Assembly: GCF_000218685.1 (NCBI RefSeq)
Contig: NW_006763291.1
Span: 2,016,308 to 2,080,307, forward strand
Direction: 5' to 3'
DNA from: Serpula lacrymans var. lacrymans S7.9
Lineage: Eukaryota > Basidiomycota > Agaricomycetes > Boletales > Serpulaceae
Length of the DNA stretch: 64,000 nucleotides
Shown here: in pieces, positions 48,710 to 60,191 of the stretch
Layout: each line of letters opens with the position of its first letter
Position numbering within the stretch: the first letter of the stretch is position 1
Made by a program: the position numbers and the translations under genes
Notes under the pieces: model-generated
Database searches by the model: none
What the model was told of the DNA's origin: nothing
The model's input: only the letters and a program-made list of their open reading frames with translations

Positions 48710-51700
48710 ATGTCTGACTCTGATTCCAAGTTCCATCCCTTGTCTGGCACTAACTACCCCCAGTGGAGTGGTGAAATGCAAGCTTGGTTGATGACCAAGG
48801 GACTGTAGAGGCTCGTCTCTGGCGCTGAAAAGTGTCCTGGGACTGACGCTGAAGCAATAGAGAAATGGGAGTTGAGAGCTGAAAAGGCTGCTAGTGCATT
48901 ATACCTCAATGTCACCAAAGAGCAGCATATCCATCTTGATGGCATCATTGATGATCCTGTCAAGATCTGGGAGAAACTGGCAATTGTGCACGTCTCTAAG
49001 AAGCCTGGGACGAGATTTAATGCCTATGACGACTTCTTCTCTATCAGAAAGAAGGAGGACGAGTCCCTGCAGTCTCTCATGACCAGAATTGACGAAGGCA
49101 TGCATCAGATTCAAAATCTTCGTCCTACTGGCTTCTCATTATCTGAATTGGACGATGAATTGACATGCATGGCCATGATTAGGGCGCTTCCTGATCAATA
49201 TGCCCACTTCACTTCATCTCTACTACTTCTGGGCACCTTGGACAAGACCCAGCTCAGGGATGCTTTCCTTGCTGAAGAGGTCAATCACCGTCGTCGTGCT
49301 GAAGTCGATTCTGCCTTGCATTCTTCGTCTACCACTGCCAATAGCACCTGCACCCATCCTAACTGCCATCATTGCAACCAATCCACCACCTCCTCTACTC
49401 ACATTCAGTGTGAACATGTGGTTTACTTGGTCATACCCAAGACAAATGCCACAGATACATTGCTAGTCGCCAACAGGCAGTGGAGGGTGCTAAGAATTGC
49501 TACAAGCGTGGAAATAAGGCTCAGGCAGGCTCCAGCAACTCTCAGAATACCTCTCAGCAGCCCAAATCTTCGCCCAACAATGCCAATTCATCTACTGTGG
49601 TCACTGAATCAGCTGGAAATGCAAGTTTTCGTTCCATTCATCCCTCTGATCCTCATTGCCCTCTCCAACTTGATGCTGACATTGATTGGAATGCAGACAC
49701 AGGCGCCACTTCTCATATGACACCTCATCGTCATTGGGTTCACCACTATACCCCATATCGTGTGCCAATCAAGCTGGCTGATCACACTGTTGTCTATTCA
49801 GCTGGTGTTGGTACTGTGGTGTTTAATCCTGTGATGAATGGCAAAGTGGCTAGGGCTGTGGAATTCTCTAGAGTGCTCTATGTACCAGATCTTCGAAATA
49901 ATCTCCTCTCAGTCTTGTATTTAACTCGTTGAAGTGGTTTCAATGTCACTATTTCGTCTCATTCCATGTCCTTTATGCGTGACAACACTCTCTTGTTCAC
50001 TGCAACTATCAATGACAACAATACAGCATTCCTTGATGGATCTACTGCTGCTTGTGTTGAATTGGGACATTTTACTGCGACTATACCACTTGATTTGATG
50101 CTCTTGCATCGCAGATTGGCTCACCACCATCATGCTGATGTCAAGAGACTGATACAGAGAGATCTGGTCACTGGGCTTACACTGGAATCCAAGGCTGCTC
50201 CTGATCCTGTCTGTGAACCGTGCTTGTCTGGCAAGATGCATGCCAATCCATTCCCCTCATCTGATACTCGCTCTGCTCATCCTTTGGACCTCATCCATTC
50301 TGATGTACACCAAGTCTCTTCCCCCACATTCTCTGGTTATCGCTACTGGGTCACCTTCATTGTCGATCACAGTCAATTCCGTGTTGTTGTGCCTCTCAAG
50401 GCCAAGTCAGATGTCTTTGATGCTTTCAAGAGATTCAAGGCTTATGCTGAGACTCAATTGGAGCGTAAAATCAAGGCTCTGCGCGATGACAAAGGGGGAG
50501 AGTACATGTCCAAGGAATTTGAGCAATTCACAGATGACCATGGGATTGTCAGATAGCATACCACCAGGAATCGTTCTCATCAGAATGGTGTGGCAGAGCG
50601 AGCAAACAGACTTCTGACTGAGCGTATCATTGCCATGTTATCAGAGTCTGCATTGCCTAACAGCTTCTGGGGTGAATGTCTGTCCGCTTTGGTGCATGTC
50701 TGGAACAGGTGTCCCACTGATGCAGTGGCCCATGCCACTCCATTTGAGTTGTGGTATGGACGCAAGCCTGACATGTCTCACCTTTGCGTTTGGGGCTGCA
50801 CTGCCTATGTGCATGTGCAAAAGGACAAAAAAGGCGTCTTTGGCTCTCATATGGAGAAATGTGTGTTTATTGGTTACCCTGAGGGGTACAAGGGATGGAA
50901 ATTCTACAATCCTACCACCAAGCGCACTGTTATCTCTGAGAGAGCTGATTTTGATGAGCGCTACTTCCCTGGCTTGAAGAGGTCTTCTGACAATGTCCCA
51001 CCTCCACCTCCCACTCCACCTTCGCTATCCATGCCATTGGGCCTGATTGAGGATGTCCCTGCACCAGGTCCAGGGGGAGATATGGGCCCACCAGCTGTGC
51101 TTCAGCAGCCTCAGCCATTGCCTGACAATGGGCCTCATTTGGACCTTGATGCAAAACCACCTGTGAATCAACCTCCTGAGCTTCCAAATCACCCTCCTCA
51201 TCGCTTACCTTCTCCTGACTTGCCTATTGCACTGAGACGCCCTGTAAGGGCTAGAAGACCACCTAGACCATGGTGGCTTCAACACAGACAACCTACTCCT
51301 GCCATTGAGAGTGATGACAGTGATTCTGAGGCAGTTGATGATGAAGTGGCACACTTTGGAGACTCTGCTGAGCCTAGGTTGTTTGCAGGTGCAATGAAGC
51401 GTCCTGATGCAGATAAATGGAGAGAGGCAGCCATGGAAGAGCTTCAAGCTCATGAGCGCAATGGTACTTGGTCACTAGTGGAACTACCTCCTGGAGTCAA
51501 GGCTATTGGTGGCAAGTGGGTCTTCAAGATCAAGCGCAACTCAGATGGCACTGTTGAGCACTACAAGGCCAGATATGTGGCCAAAGGTTATAACCAGCGC
51601 CCTGGCTTTGATTTCCTCGAAATATTTGCACCTACTGTCCGCATATCATCCATCAGAGTTGTCCTTGCCATTGCAGCCATCCACAACCTCCATTTGCGCT

Positions 51701-52944
51701 CCATTGACATTTCCCATGCATTCCTGAATGGAGTCATGGATGTCAAGGTCTACATGCATCAGCCAGAGGGATTCCATTAGGGTCCTCGCAATCTTGTTTG
51801 CCAGTTGGACAAGGCCATCTATGGGACAAAGCAGGGAGGCAGAATGTGGAACCAGAAGATGCACACTGTGCTTGAAAAACTCGGATTCAAGCGTACTTAT
51901 TCAGACTCTGTCATCTATGTCTTTAACAGAGCTGATGTGCGCATTATCCTGCCTGTCTTTGTTGATGACATGACACTGGCATCCACTTCTACTTCTGCAC
52001 TTGACCAAGCTGTCAAGGACCTCTCCCTGCACTTTAAGCTTCGTGATCTTGGCCCTACTTCTTACCTACTTGGCATTTCCATCACTAGAGACCTAAGTAA
52101 TTGCACCATCTCCCTCTCCCAACATCAGTACACTCTGGACATTCTGGAGCGCTTTGGCATGAAGGACTGCAAGCCTGTGTCCACTCCCATGGATCCTGGT
52201 TTGCGCCTCACCAAGGACATGTCTCCCAAAACATCCAGTGATGCTGCTTTGATGAAGGACATTCCCTACCTTGCTGCTGTTGGTGCTCTGATGTATCTGG
52301 CCACTACCACTCGTCCTGACATTGCCTACACTGTTGGAGTCCTTGCCAGATATAACTCTAATCCTGGTCTTACTCACTGGAGCGCTGTCAAGCACTTGTT
52401 CCGCTACTTGCAAGGCACCCTTGATCATTCCCTTGTCCTTGGTCCTGATCCCAATTCCACTGAACTCTTCACCACTTTCTCTGATACTGATCATGGTGGT
52501 GACAAGGACTCTGGTTGTTCTACTGGTGCCTATATTGTCAAGATGGGATCTGGTGCTGTCTCCTGGAGCTCCAAGCTTCAGAACATTGTTGCTCTGTCCA
52601 CCACTGAAGCAGAATACATTGCTGCTGTTGAGGCTGGCAAAGAGATCTGCTGGATGCGAAATTTGTTGAAGGAAATGGGCTATCCTATCACCTCTCATTC
52701 CACCCTTCATATTGACAACCAATCTGCCATCTCTGTATCCAAGAACCCTGAGCACCATGGTCGGATGAAACACCTTGATCTGCGATGGCATTGGTTGAGA
52801 GATGTTGTTGACTCTGGGCAGATTGCTCCTACCTTTGTTCCCACTGCTGAAATGCCTGCAGACTTGTTGACCAAGGCTCTTGCCAAGCCTAAAGTGGAAG
52901 TGTTCAGGAAGATGATGGGACTTATTAGATCAGGGGGGAGCTGA
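48710..52944 (+). pseudogene. Copia gag-pol polyprotein gene, broken
   Basis: Starts at ATG 48710. Gag includes a UBN2/retrotran_gag-like region (EKWELRAEKAASALYL) and a CCHC zinc knuckle. Protease has WNADTGATSHM near 49696, and the GAG-pre-integrase has an HHCC-type region near 50100-50230. The integrase core has HSDVHQ, RDDKGGEY and QNGVAERANR. The RT has IGGKWVFKIKRNSDGT and FVDDM in place of the usual YVDD. RNase H has SDTDHGGDKDSG, STTEAEY and HIDNQSA. Breaks: TAG at 48806, a one-base loss inside the zinc knuckle near 49416, TGA at 49930, TAG at 50554 and TAG at 51778. After the shift all pol blocks lie in one frame, so these are recent lesions. Confidence 0.9.
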
Positions 52945-52963
52945 TGCTTGGGAGGTGCAGCAT

Positions 52964-52973
52964 CAGGGGGGAG
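52964..52973 (+). other. Copia polypurine tract
   Basis: A purine run AGGGGGGAG immediately precedes the 3' LTR and would prime plus-strand synthesis. A second similar run at 52932-52940 belongs to a short duplication (ATCAGGGGGGAG) just upstream. Confidence 0.8.
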
Positions 52974-53293
52974 TGTTAGTTTTGGTGATTCTGCACCTTT
53001 GTGCTACCTATATATTTTCATTCCTTTCTCTATCTATTCTTCTATCATTCACTATTGATTGTGTTCTCTATCATTTCGCCTTTGTGGCTGCTTTGTTTAC
53101 CTTTGTTTACAAAACTTCGGACAGTACTGCAGAGTCCAATGCTTCCTATTCTCTAGTTACTCACATTGGACTCTAGGTACTGTATACCTGTCATACTCTC
53201 TAATAATATAGTTACTCACATTGGACTCTAGTTCCAGTCCCTGATTGCTCTCAGCAAGTGGCTAGACACTTCCTTCAAGCTTTGTTCTTAATA
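52974..53293 (+). repeat. Copia 3' LTR (320 bp)
   Basis: Same length and ends as the 5' LTR, with one visible base difference, followed directly by the target duplication GTTTA at 53294-53298. Confidence 0.92.
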
Positions 53294-54170
53294 GTTTATG
53301 GGCTTTGCCTCCTAGAACAGTGGAGTGGTCTGGTTGTTTGTGGGGTGGTACATATAACAATCCTTCAAAGTAAAACCCAGAGATGTATGAGTGTGGGTTT
53401 TGAGGAGGAGGGATAGTTGAATTTATAGAAGATAGGGGCTTAGTGACGAGTATAAATGAGCACTACCTTGCTAATTGTAGCACAAGGTAGGTTTGAGAAC
53501 GACAATATGACGAGGTTCCCAGTGATAGCAGGCTCCTGACACACAAACTGTAGTGCTCAGAAGGACTCTAATTGAAAGGGATAACAATGACTTCAAAAGT
53601 GGGAAGTGACGATGACTGCAATTAACAGTGGTACCAGTGGGAAGTGTTGTGACCACACTGGATCACAAGTAGCAGTAAGAAGTGGACTTAAGATTAGAGA
53701 AGAAGTCTGGAATCGAGTTCTTTGTTTTTTTTACAAGGTAAAATACAGGGGTTTATATAGTGAAAGAAAAGTAGGCTATGCACAGTATAGCTGTGCAAAA
53801 AGAATGAGAAAGAACATGAAGGAAGGAATTTACACTGACAAATCCTGCGTAGGTAGTACAGGATAAGATTGTCAAAAAAAGGAAAAGAAAGGGATAGAAC
53901 AATGAATGCTGTGAGTAATGTCACAGGTTTATACAGCCATAAAGTAAAGTCCAATAGCAAAAAGAGAGCAGGAAAATCATGATGTCATGGGAAGATGCAG
54001 TAGAAAAAGGGCAAGGCAAAACACTATCAGTATCAACACAGTTCCTTTATTGTCAGTCAGGCATTCTCAAAAATATGTGTCCATAAAAATGATTCAAAAA
54101 TCAAAAATAATTGCACTGTAAATGAATGTTCTGCTGAAAAAAAAAGAAACTGGAGCCACCGGTCCATCAC

Positions 54171-54713
54171 CTAGTCCAAATCCGACAGTTCCATGGCTTT
54201 ACCAATGGACTGGTTGTGTTGGACCACCTGGTCAAACGAGGGAGGGAGAGGAGTAGTTCCAATTTGGAACAAGTGAGTCCCAGGCAGGGTGTGATAGCTG
54301 TAGCTGTAGCAAAGACGATGGACAAAAGATAAGTGTACCCAAGTGAATGGGACAGCAATGAACATGGGCAACGCAAGGGGATGAACCTTCTCCAGCTCAA
54401 AAACTACCCACCCACGCTCCAACCAGGCAAGACGAGCGACCGATGTTTTGATAGTATACAACGGCAGATCGACGTCATGAAGATGGACCTGTTTCCCTAT
54501 CTGGACCGGCCACCAGGGCTTTGCTGATATCAGCAGTGGCACGTGGTAGTCAACGGATCGGCGACAGAAGCGAATAGGAAGTGGTGACATCAGAAATGGT
54601 GGGGGTGCAAATAAGATGAGGAGGAGGAGGGTAGAGGTGACGAAAAGGTGGATTAGAATGGGGATCCAGAAACGACCATCAGGTGAGAATAAAAAGGAGA
54701 GGAAGGGACCCAT
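54171..54713 (-). CDS. 180-codon ORF inside the 1.8-kb repeat, copy B
   Basis: Opens with CCACCATGGGC, an optimal eukaryotic start context, and encodes 180 residues. It begins MGPFLSFLFSPDGRFW, then a hydrophobic helix (WIPILIHLFVTSTLLLLILF), then a soluble part with SVDYHVPLLISAKP, GKQVHLHDVDLP and WLERGWVVFELEKVHP. The frame is also open for 65 codons upstream of that ATG (245 in all). The same frame and the same length are kept in copy C. No family is recognised. It could be a repeat-encoded membrane protein, or an accessory protein carried in a long LTR. Confidence 0.5.
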   Translation of the reverse strand: MGPFLSFLFSPDGRFWIPILIHLFVTSTLLLLILFAPPPFLMSPLPIRFCRRSVDYHVPLLISAKPWWPVQIGKQVHLHDVDLPLYTIKTSVARLAWLERGWVVFELEKVHPLALPMFIAVPFTWVHLSFVHRLCYSYSYHTLPGTHLFQIGTTPLPPSFDQVVQHNQSIGKAMELSDLD

Positions 54714-55024
54714 GGTGGGGCTAGGCAAAGGAAGGGAAGTGAAGGAAATGACAAAAGTGAGGGCGCAATGCAATGTGTAGCCAGTGGCGACACAAAAATT
54801 TGCCGAAATGCCGAAATGCGGAAAGTACCGAATGGAAAAGCAAAGGTGAGCATGACTGGATTGCCTAATAGAGGTGGTGCTGATCAGCCACAAGTTCGAA
54901 AAAGGCAATATTAATTACTATTCCATGTGGCACTGTGCCTGTGTGGCGCAAAGGCGAGTCTTTTTGAATATTCGCTTTGTTATTGACACCTGTCCATGCT
55001 ACCAATCAACTTTGGTGCATGACA

Positions 55025-56445
55025 CCGCATGAGCTGATATGGTTGCAAATGGTAGTATTTGATGGGGATGCTAAAGATCTAGGCGACATTGACGACAATA
55101 ACACATATCTTGTAGAGGCTTCAGAGGTGCTAAATCCGACTGACATTGAGGTTTTTTATGATATCTTAAGTGATGATGTGGAGGATGTGGTGAACACACC
55201 AACTGACATCATGGTTAATATTTGATGGATCTCTCTGGTTAGTTATTCTATGTCTTCTTTCTATGGCTGCTACTCATATGATAATACAAGTCTGGCCTTT
55301 GTCATGATGTTCTACCAATTTCGCCAATCACTGTTACGATCTCTATTGGACATTTAAGGACTACTCATTTCTTTTTACTCATCGGTTATACCATCGGACC
55401 AATGACTCATTTCCTTCACGTACACTTCCATTCCTCTCGCATTCACAGTACCTATTATAGTACTTAGTCCTCAACAGACGGACCTGCCCTAGATAGGACC
55501 TAACTCCTATCACTGATTCCTTTCCATTATAAATACCATGTAACAGCAGTAGTATTCTCTAATACAATTCTACGCAGTTTACACTTACAAAGCTAGACTC
55601 CTAAGATCAGACTTCTATTCAGAAGAAGACCAACTCCCGTTGGAAAACCTCCACTCAGAACTACGTTCTCGAACTTGTCTTCGGATAAGTCTCTTTACAA
55701 ACCTTGACAAACCCTCAGACTTTGTTAAGCACTTTGTGCGTAACAATCACTACCATTTCCTTCGATCTTTCAGACTTGCAGATACACATGCTCAGCTCAA
55801 TGACAAGTGCATTAATGGATGTTTGTCCATACTTTTCATAAAACTTGGCCCTGAATGCACTTCTCGCTGTGCAGTTTTCTCTACTTTCAACCTTCCTCTT
55901 GTACATGATGATGCCACTGATGATAGGCTTTGGATGTCTGTACGATGGCGACACTACTGGGAAAGGGATATTTGGATTGTGCCTATTCATAGGCCTGGCC
56001 TAGTAGGTCACTGGACTGCTGCAATAATCAAGCTCAAGACCCTCAAAATACATCATTTCAACAGTTTTACTGACCGATCGGTGTTACAGGACGATATCCA
56101 GGTATGTACTCTCACATTTATTACTGTTAATCTACTACCCTATGTATAGGTGATCAAGCACTTTATTGATCGGATTATTTGCTTGCTGGCTGTTTCAATG
56201 ACAATAGCTCACAAAGGCTGGTCTGCGCATCCTCTCTAAGTTAGCACCCTTTGCTTATTGGACTCAATGATGGTATACTGATGCTCTTCAAGCTCCAGCC
56301 AGTCCAGACAGTGGCTTATGGATATTAGCATGTGCATATGCTGTGTTATGAGGATACAACACTACGGGCCTCACGGAAACTGATATGCCCCATTTCCGCC
56401 ATTACCTTCTTAGTCAAGTCTTAAAAATGTCGTCACACAATGTTT
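55025..56445 (+). pseudogene. Ulp1-like (C48) cysteine peptidase relic
   Basis: After the repeat edge at 55024 an acidic frame runs to 55225 (EVFYDILSDDVEDVV). The peptidase part resumes after the solo LTR at 55746: FLRSFRLADTHAQLNDKCIN, then DIWIVPIHRPGLVGHWTAAI, which holds the catalytic His, then IHHFNSF. After a probable intron from 56102 comes KGWSAHPL, then GLWILACAYAVL and GYNTTGLTETDM. The catalytic Cys position in the usual DCG motif reads DSG, and stops lie after KGWSAHPL and after CAYAVL. Such Ulp1-like genes in mushrooms are often tied to KDZ-type DNA transposons; no transposase is visible here. Confidence 0.65.
55332..55745 (+). mobile_element. Solo LTR, 414 bp (family 3), TSD ATCAC
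   Basis: Begins TGTTACG and ends CGTAACA, flanked by ATCAC at 55327-55331 and 55746-55750. It matches, in inverted orientation, the LTR at 62469-62883. It interrupts the Ulp1-like gene. Confidence 0.85.
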
Positions 56446-56588
56446 GAAATGCTATATATTAGAATCAATATCTAGGTGTCTCTTTTTCTCATTTTTATGA
56501 CCAGTGGTTAAAACAATAGACTGAGCACAAGTGCAAAATGTGAATTTAGGATGGAGATACATGTAATATAAGATGATCAGCTAGTGAC

Positions 56589-57284
56589 TGTGAGGCAACG
56601 ATAAACTATAACAAAAACTAAACCTATCTCCTTCTGCACTTGCAGGGAGTAAGGGTCCAATGAGCTTGAGGTCGACAGACGCTAGTAAATATAGCGAGTA
56701 GAGGACTTTGAGAGGTAAGCTTCAAAGGTTCTTGTTGAGGAGTAAAGCGGGTAAATTCAGTAATAGAAAGCTAAGGAGCTATACATGAATAAGTACGTCT
56801 TTATATAGGGAACTGTCCGTTCCTCAGACCGAAAGGGGAATATACGAAAAGTGGTCTGAGGAATTAATCTACCAATAAGAAAAAGGGAGAGTAACTATCG
56901 TACGACTTCTGATTTGATTAATCAGCAGGTGAGAGACTTGTACTAATAATAGAAGATTGTTACGCGTGGTCAGGAACCGTATCCTCATGATGAGGTACGA
57001 TTCTAGATAAGGCGTTATTAGTATTACCAGGCTTTACTGGGGCTTGGAGCTGGTTGGCGAGATGCCTACTACCAGTCCCTACCCAGTCTGCTGGCTAACT
57101 GGGAGCGATGCCCAGTCTCTGATCTGTGATATGAAGTGGTAGCGATGGTTAAGAAAGCCTGTGAGGGCTATGAGAAGTAAGATGGCAAAGGATACCTCTA
57201 GCCCTAGAGCCAGAGGTGTAACGGGAAAAGCGTTCGAGAGCCAAGACATAATGAAGATAAGAAAATAATAAAACGGTCCTTACA
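56589..57284. mobile_element. Solo LTR, 696 bp (family 2), TSD GTGAC
   Basis: Begins TGTGAGGCAAC and ends CCTTACA, flanked by GTGAC at 56584-56588 and 57285-57289. It shares end sequences and scattered internal blocks (GTGGTCTGA..., CTAACCAATAAGAAAAA-like) with the solo LTR at 46040 but is clearly diverged from it. Confidence 0.82.
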
Positions 57285-58664
57285 GTGACCAACCTTGGGA
57301 CGAGTATCAATAACTACGGGGTTATCCTTTTGTCTTTTCAAGTTGTTGGTCCGATTAGCCCCAATACATGGTTTGAGCTTGTTGCATCAATTGCTGCGTC
57401 TGTTCGGGAGGAATGGTTTGCACAGCAGCAAGAGAAGAAAGCAGTTTTGAATCAAATCCCAATGTATGGAAGCTTTGCCCATCATATGGTACGCTCACCA
57501 TTATTATCTGACCAAAATTGCCAGCTGTAAGGTGACCTGAAATAATACTCTCAAAATGTACCACCACTGTCATGTCCTAAACTTAGCTCATGTGGACCAA
57601 ATTGGACTTGGACCTCCCAGAGAGTCAGTGCTTCACCGACACTAGTTTTTCCCATTGAGGCCTTTGCATCCAATCTCTTTCAAGTTTGCTATCCACTCAA
57701 CTCAGACGTCCACTTGTACTATAACAGTGCTAGTTTTGGGATCAACAGTGGTAGGCTCAGCCTTGGGAAATCAAATACTACTACTAATGTCAGTGCTAGT
57801 AGTTTGTCCATCTTCACATCAACAGCCCAACCTTGGACCTCAGCCTGCAATCAACATCAAGTTTTCGCCTAAGTAAGTCTTTGGACCCTTGCCATCTGCC
57901 TCTATACCAAGCCAGAGGAACTTGTGGTTGGATATACCATGTGAGTGTACTAATGATTATAATAATCCAAACATTGATCATAGTTTACAGCTGATAGAAT
58001 AATATCTTTGGCGTGGACTTAAAAATCTGGTTTTAATACCAAAGCGGAGGAGCTCTGGAGCATACAGGTGAGTACTGCAGTATGTCCTATTAATGTGGTT
58101 CTATCTCTTGCACTCGATACCTTTTGGCCTCAACTGATTGGATATTGCTTTGATCAAAGAACTGATTCACCACCATAAAGCTCCTGAACACCTTAGAAAC
58201 ACTGTAGCAATCACCGGTAACCTCAAGACTCTACATTAGACACAAAAGTGGCTGTAATGTTTGTAAGTTTATTTCCTTTATATTTTACAAATCTTCATAG
58301 CTTACAACTATAATATGTCTGTGTTTTTGATCATGATCTCTATAATCGGCTTGATGTCATGATGGGATCGGGATCATTATAGCACTAACTTCTATTAGTC
58401 GAGTGGTTTACTTTTTTGAACATTTAAATCTTGAATTCTGGTAAGCTTACTTTATAAAGCCTTTTTAGCTCTTGCTTTGATCAACTATTTTCCCTCTCAG
58501 TGCAAATCCAGTTATAATAGAAGTACCTGCTGGTTGAACGTTGAGCTATATAGCACCAAATTTTCTTTTTGCTTCCCTTTTATTCTCTTACCCACATTAC
58601 CTCCCCGTCCTTCAAGAAAAAATAGGCAAGTATCCTTGTTTCCCCTCTTGGGATAGGCCTCACT
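57285..58664. other. Repeat-flanked stretch without a firm gene
   Basis: Both strands have protein-like short frames between 57355 and 57530 (minus strand PPEQTQQLMQQAQTMYW; plus strand TWFELVASIAASVREEW), so one is probably a gene relic. I cannot choose between them. The rest, to 58664, shows nothing recognisable. Confidence 0.35.
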
Positions 58665-60191
58665 GTGTTAATTCTAGAGAGAACAATGCTCTTACGCTCA
58701 ATAAAGGAGGCTGCAAGCTTGTTACAGGCATCACCCACTAAGCACAGCCATAGTTCTGACAGCAGTACCACCGCACACAGGATATCTTCAACTGCACCCA
58801 CCCCTTCACCGCCTCCTATTGCGCAGCAACGCTCCACAACCTCGGATCTTTCATCACCTCCAGGAACACCATCTCCCCTCCCACCACTTGCAAGGCAAAC
58901 AGCGACCGGTATTTCCAAGAAGTGTGTTATTGAAAGTGAAGTCTCACCAACTGAAGATGAATTTGTGTCTTTCTCTGCATTAGAGCTAGCAGCTTTTGAC
59001 GAAGTTGATAGAGAGTATAATGACAAAAATAAGCCCCCCCCAACACTTGGGGTTAACTCTGCAGGGGGGTTTACTGCTGATCAGCAAGGGGCAGCCCAGC
59101 CTCCCATTTTAAAATCACCATTTGAGCTTTTCAACTGCACATCCAAGTCGCTGGCACCCAGTTCTCAAAGCCCGCATGCCAGCCACCAAAATGCAGCTAT
59201 TGGGACACCTGTAAACACTGTTACACTCCCAGCCCAGAACAAAGATACATGTATCCGGGCGTATGGCTAATGCCATCCGTGAAAAGATTGTTGAAGACTT
59301 GCAGCAAGTAGATAAGTTGATCCGAAAAATTGCAGAGCAAAACGGCATCGAAATACAGCAAGTTGTCACCCTGTATAACTCGAAGAATTCTCGCCAAGGT
59401 GTTGCCCCAAATCTCTGGGGAACATATCAAATGTATTTCCAGGAGAATGCTGAACAGGAGTGCAAGCACCTTGTGCCCGAAGGATCCAATATTGTTGTTG
59501 ATCACTTCACAAACCATATGTCATTATGCTACCGTGCGTTCAAGGAGAAGTATCCGGAGCAGTACAACTAGATCTTAACAATGTGGCTGCAAATCTGTGC
59601 CCTCACCAAAGGTGATAAAACCGTTGGTACTTGTAAGCACATATTTACAAAGAGTGTGCAGAAAATTGTTGACTCAGTTAGTACTTGCCATTTTGCTAAT
59701 GTTTTATTCGTACTAATACAAAAATTTATACTCTAGCTACAGTCCATTGAGACGCTGTATGGCTTTCAGTCCGTATTAGTTATGTGCGGTAATAATGTCA
59801 ACCATGACGAAGGGCTAGGATCATCGTTCGAAAGCTGTGAGGCTGAAGGTGTAAGTCTCACATGCTGTTACTGTAAGATCCGGAACTGACAGTGTTATAG
59901 TATTTGAAAGAATGTTGTCATGCAAGCAATGAGGCAATTGGTCATCTCAAAAGTCTTGTTTAGTGAGTGTTAATTTCTCATTTCTGACTCACAGAACTTA
60001 CGTATTTTCACACAGAAAACATGTATCTTCAAGGCTTGTTGGTGAACACTGGGCTACAGATGTAGTCCAGCCAGGCGCAGTCCAGCCAGGCCAAAATTCC
60101 GATTCAGATATTGATAAAATCAAGACTATCATGCGTGAATGCCTGGGTGAGTAGCTATTACTACCACATATCAGTGTGCGCTACTAACCGT

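Larger units (their letters stand above)
47224..53293 (+). mobile_element. Full-length Ty1/copia LTR retrotransposon, 6070 bp
   Basis: Two 320-bp LTRs (47224-47543 and 52974-53293) differ at a single base that I can find. They are flanked by the target duplication GTTTA at 47219-47223 and 53294-53298. A primer-binding site follows the left LTR and a polypurine tract precedes the right LTR. The internal order is gag, protease, integrase, reverse transcriptase, RNase H, as in Pseudoviridae/copia. The single open-frame lineage is broken by four in-frame stops and one frameshift, so this copy cannot make the full polyprotein. It lies inside copy B of the 1.8-kb repeat in the opposite orientation. 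Confidence 0.95.
47139..55024 (-). repeat. 1.8-kb repeat, copy B, split by the copia element
   Basis: On the minus strand the repeat starts at 55024 (TGTCATGC) and ends at 47139 (CATCATCAACA). It is interrupted by the copia element plus one target duplication (47224-53298). Without them it is about 1811 bp, matching copy C (1810 bp). Its 180-codon ORF is intact. An AATAAA and a TATA-like TATATAAACCCC stretch lie in the 3' part. No matching target duplication is evident at its outer ends, so the site may have been rearranged. Confidence 0.78.

Noticed and set aside
48710..52944. Stop-codon reassignment to explain in-frame TAG and TGA in the copia element
   Set aside because: Host genes in the same window use TAG, TGA and TAA as ordinary terminators, and the copia frame also has a frameshift.
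58580..59026. Minus-strand ORF opposite the Ser/Pro-rich exon
   Set aside because: Composition mirrors the plus-strand frame; no independent support.
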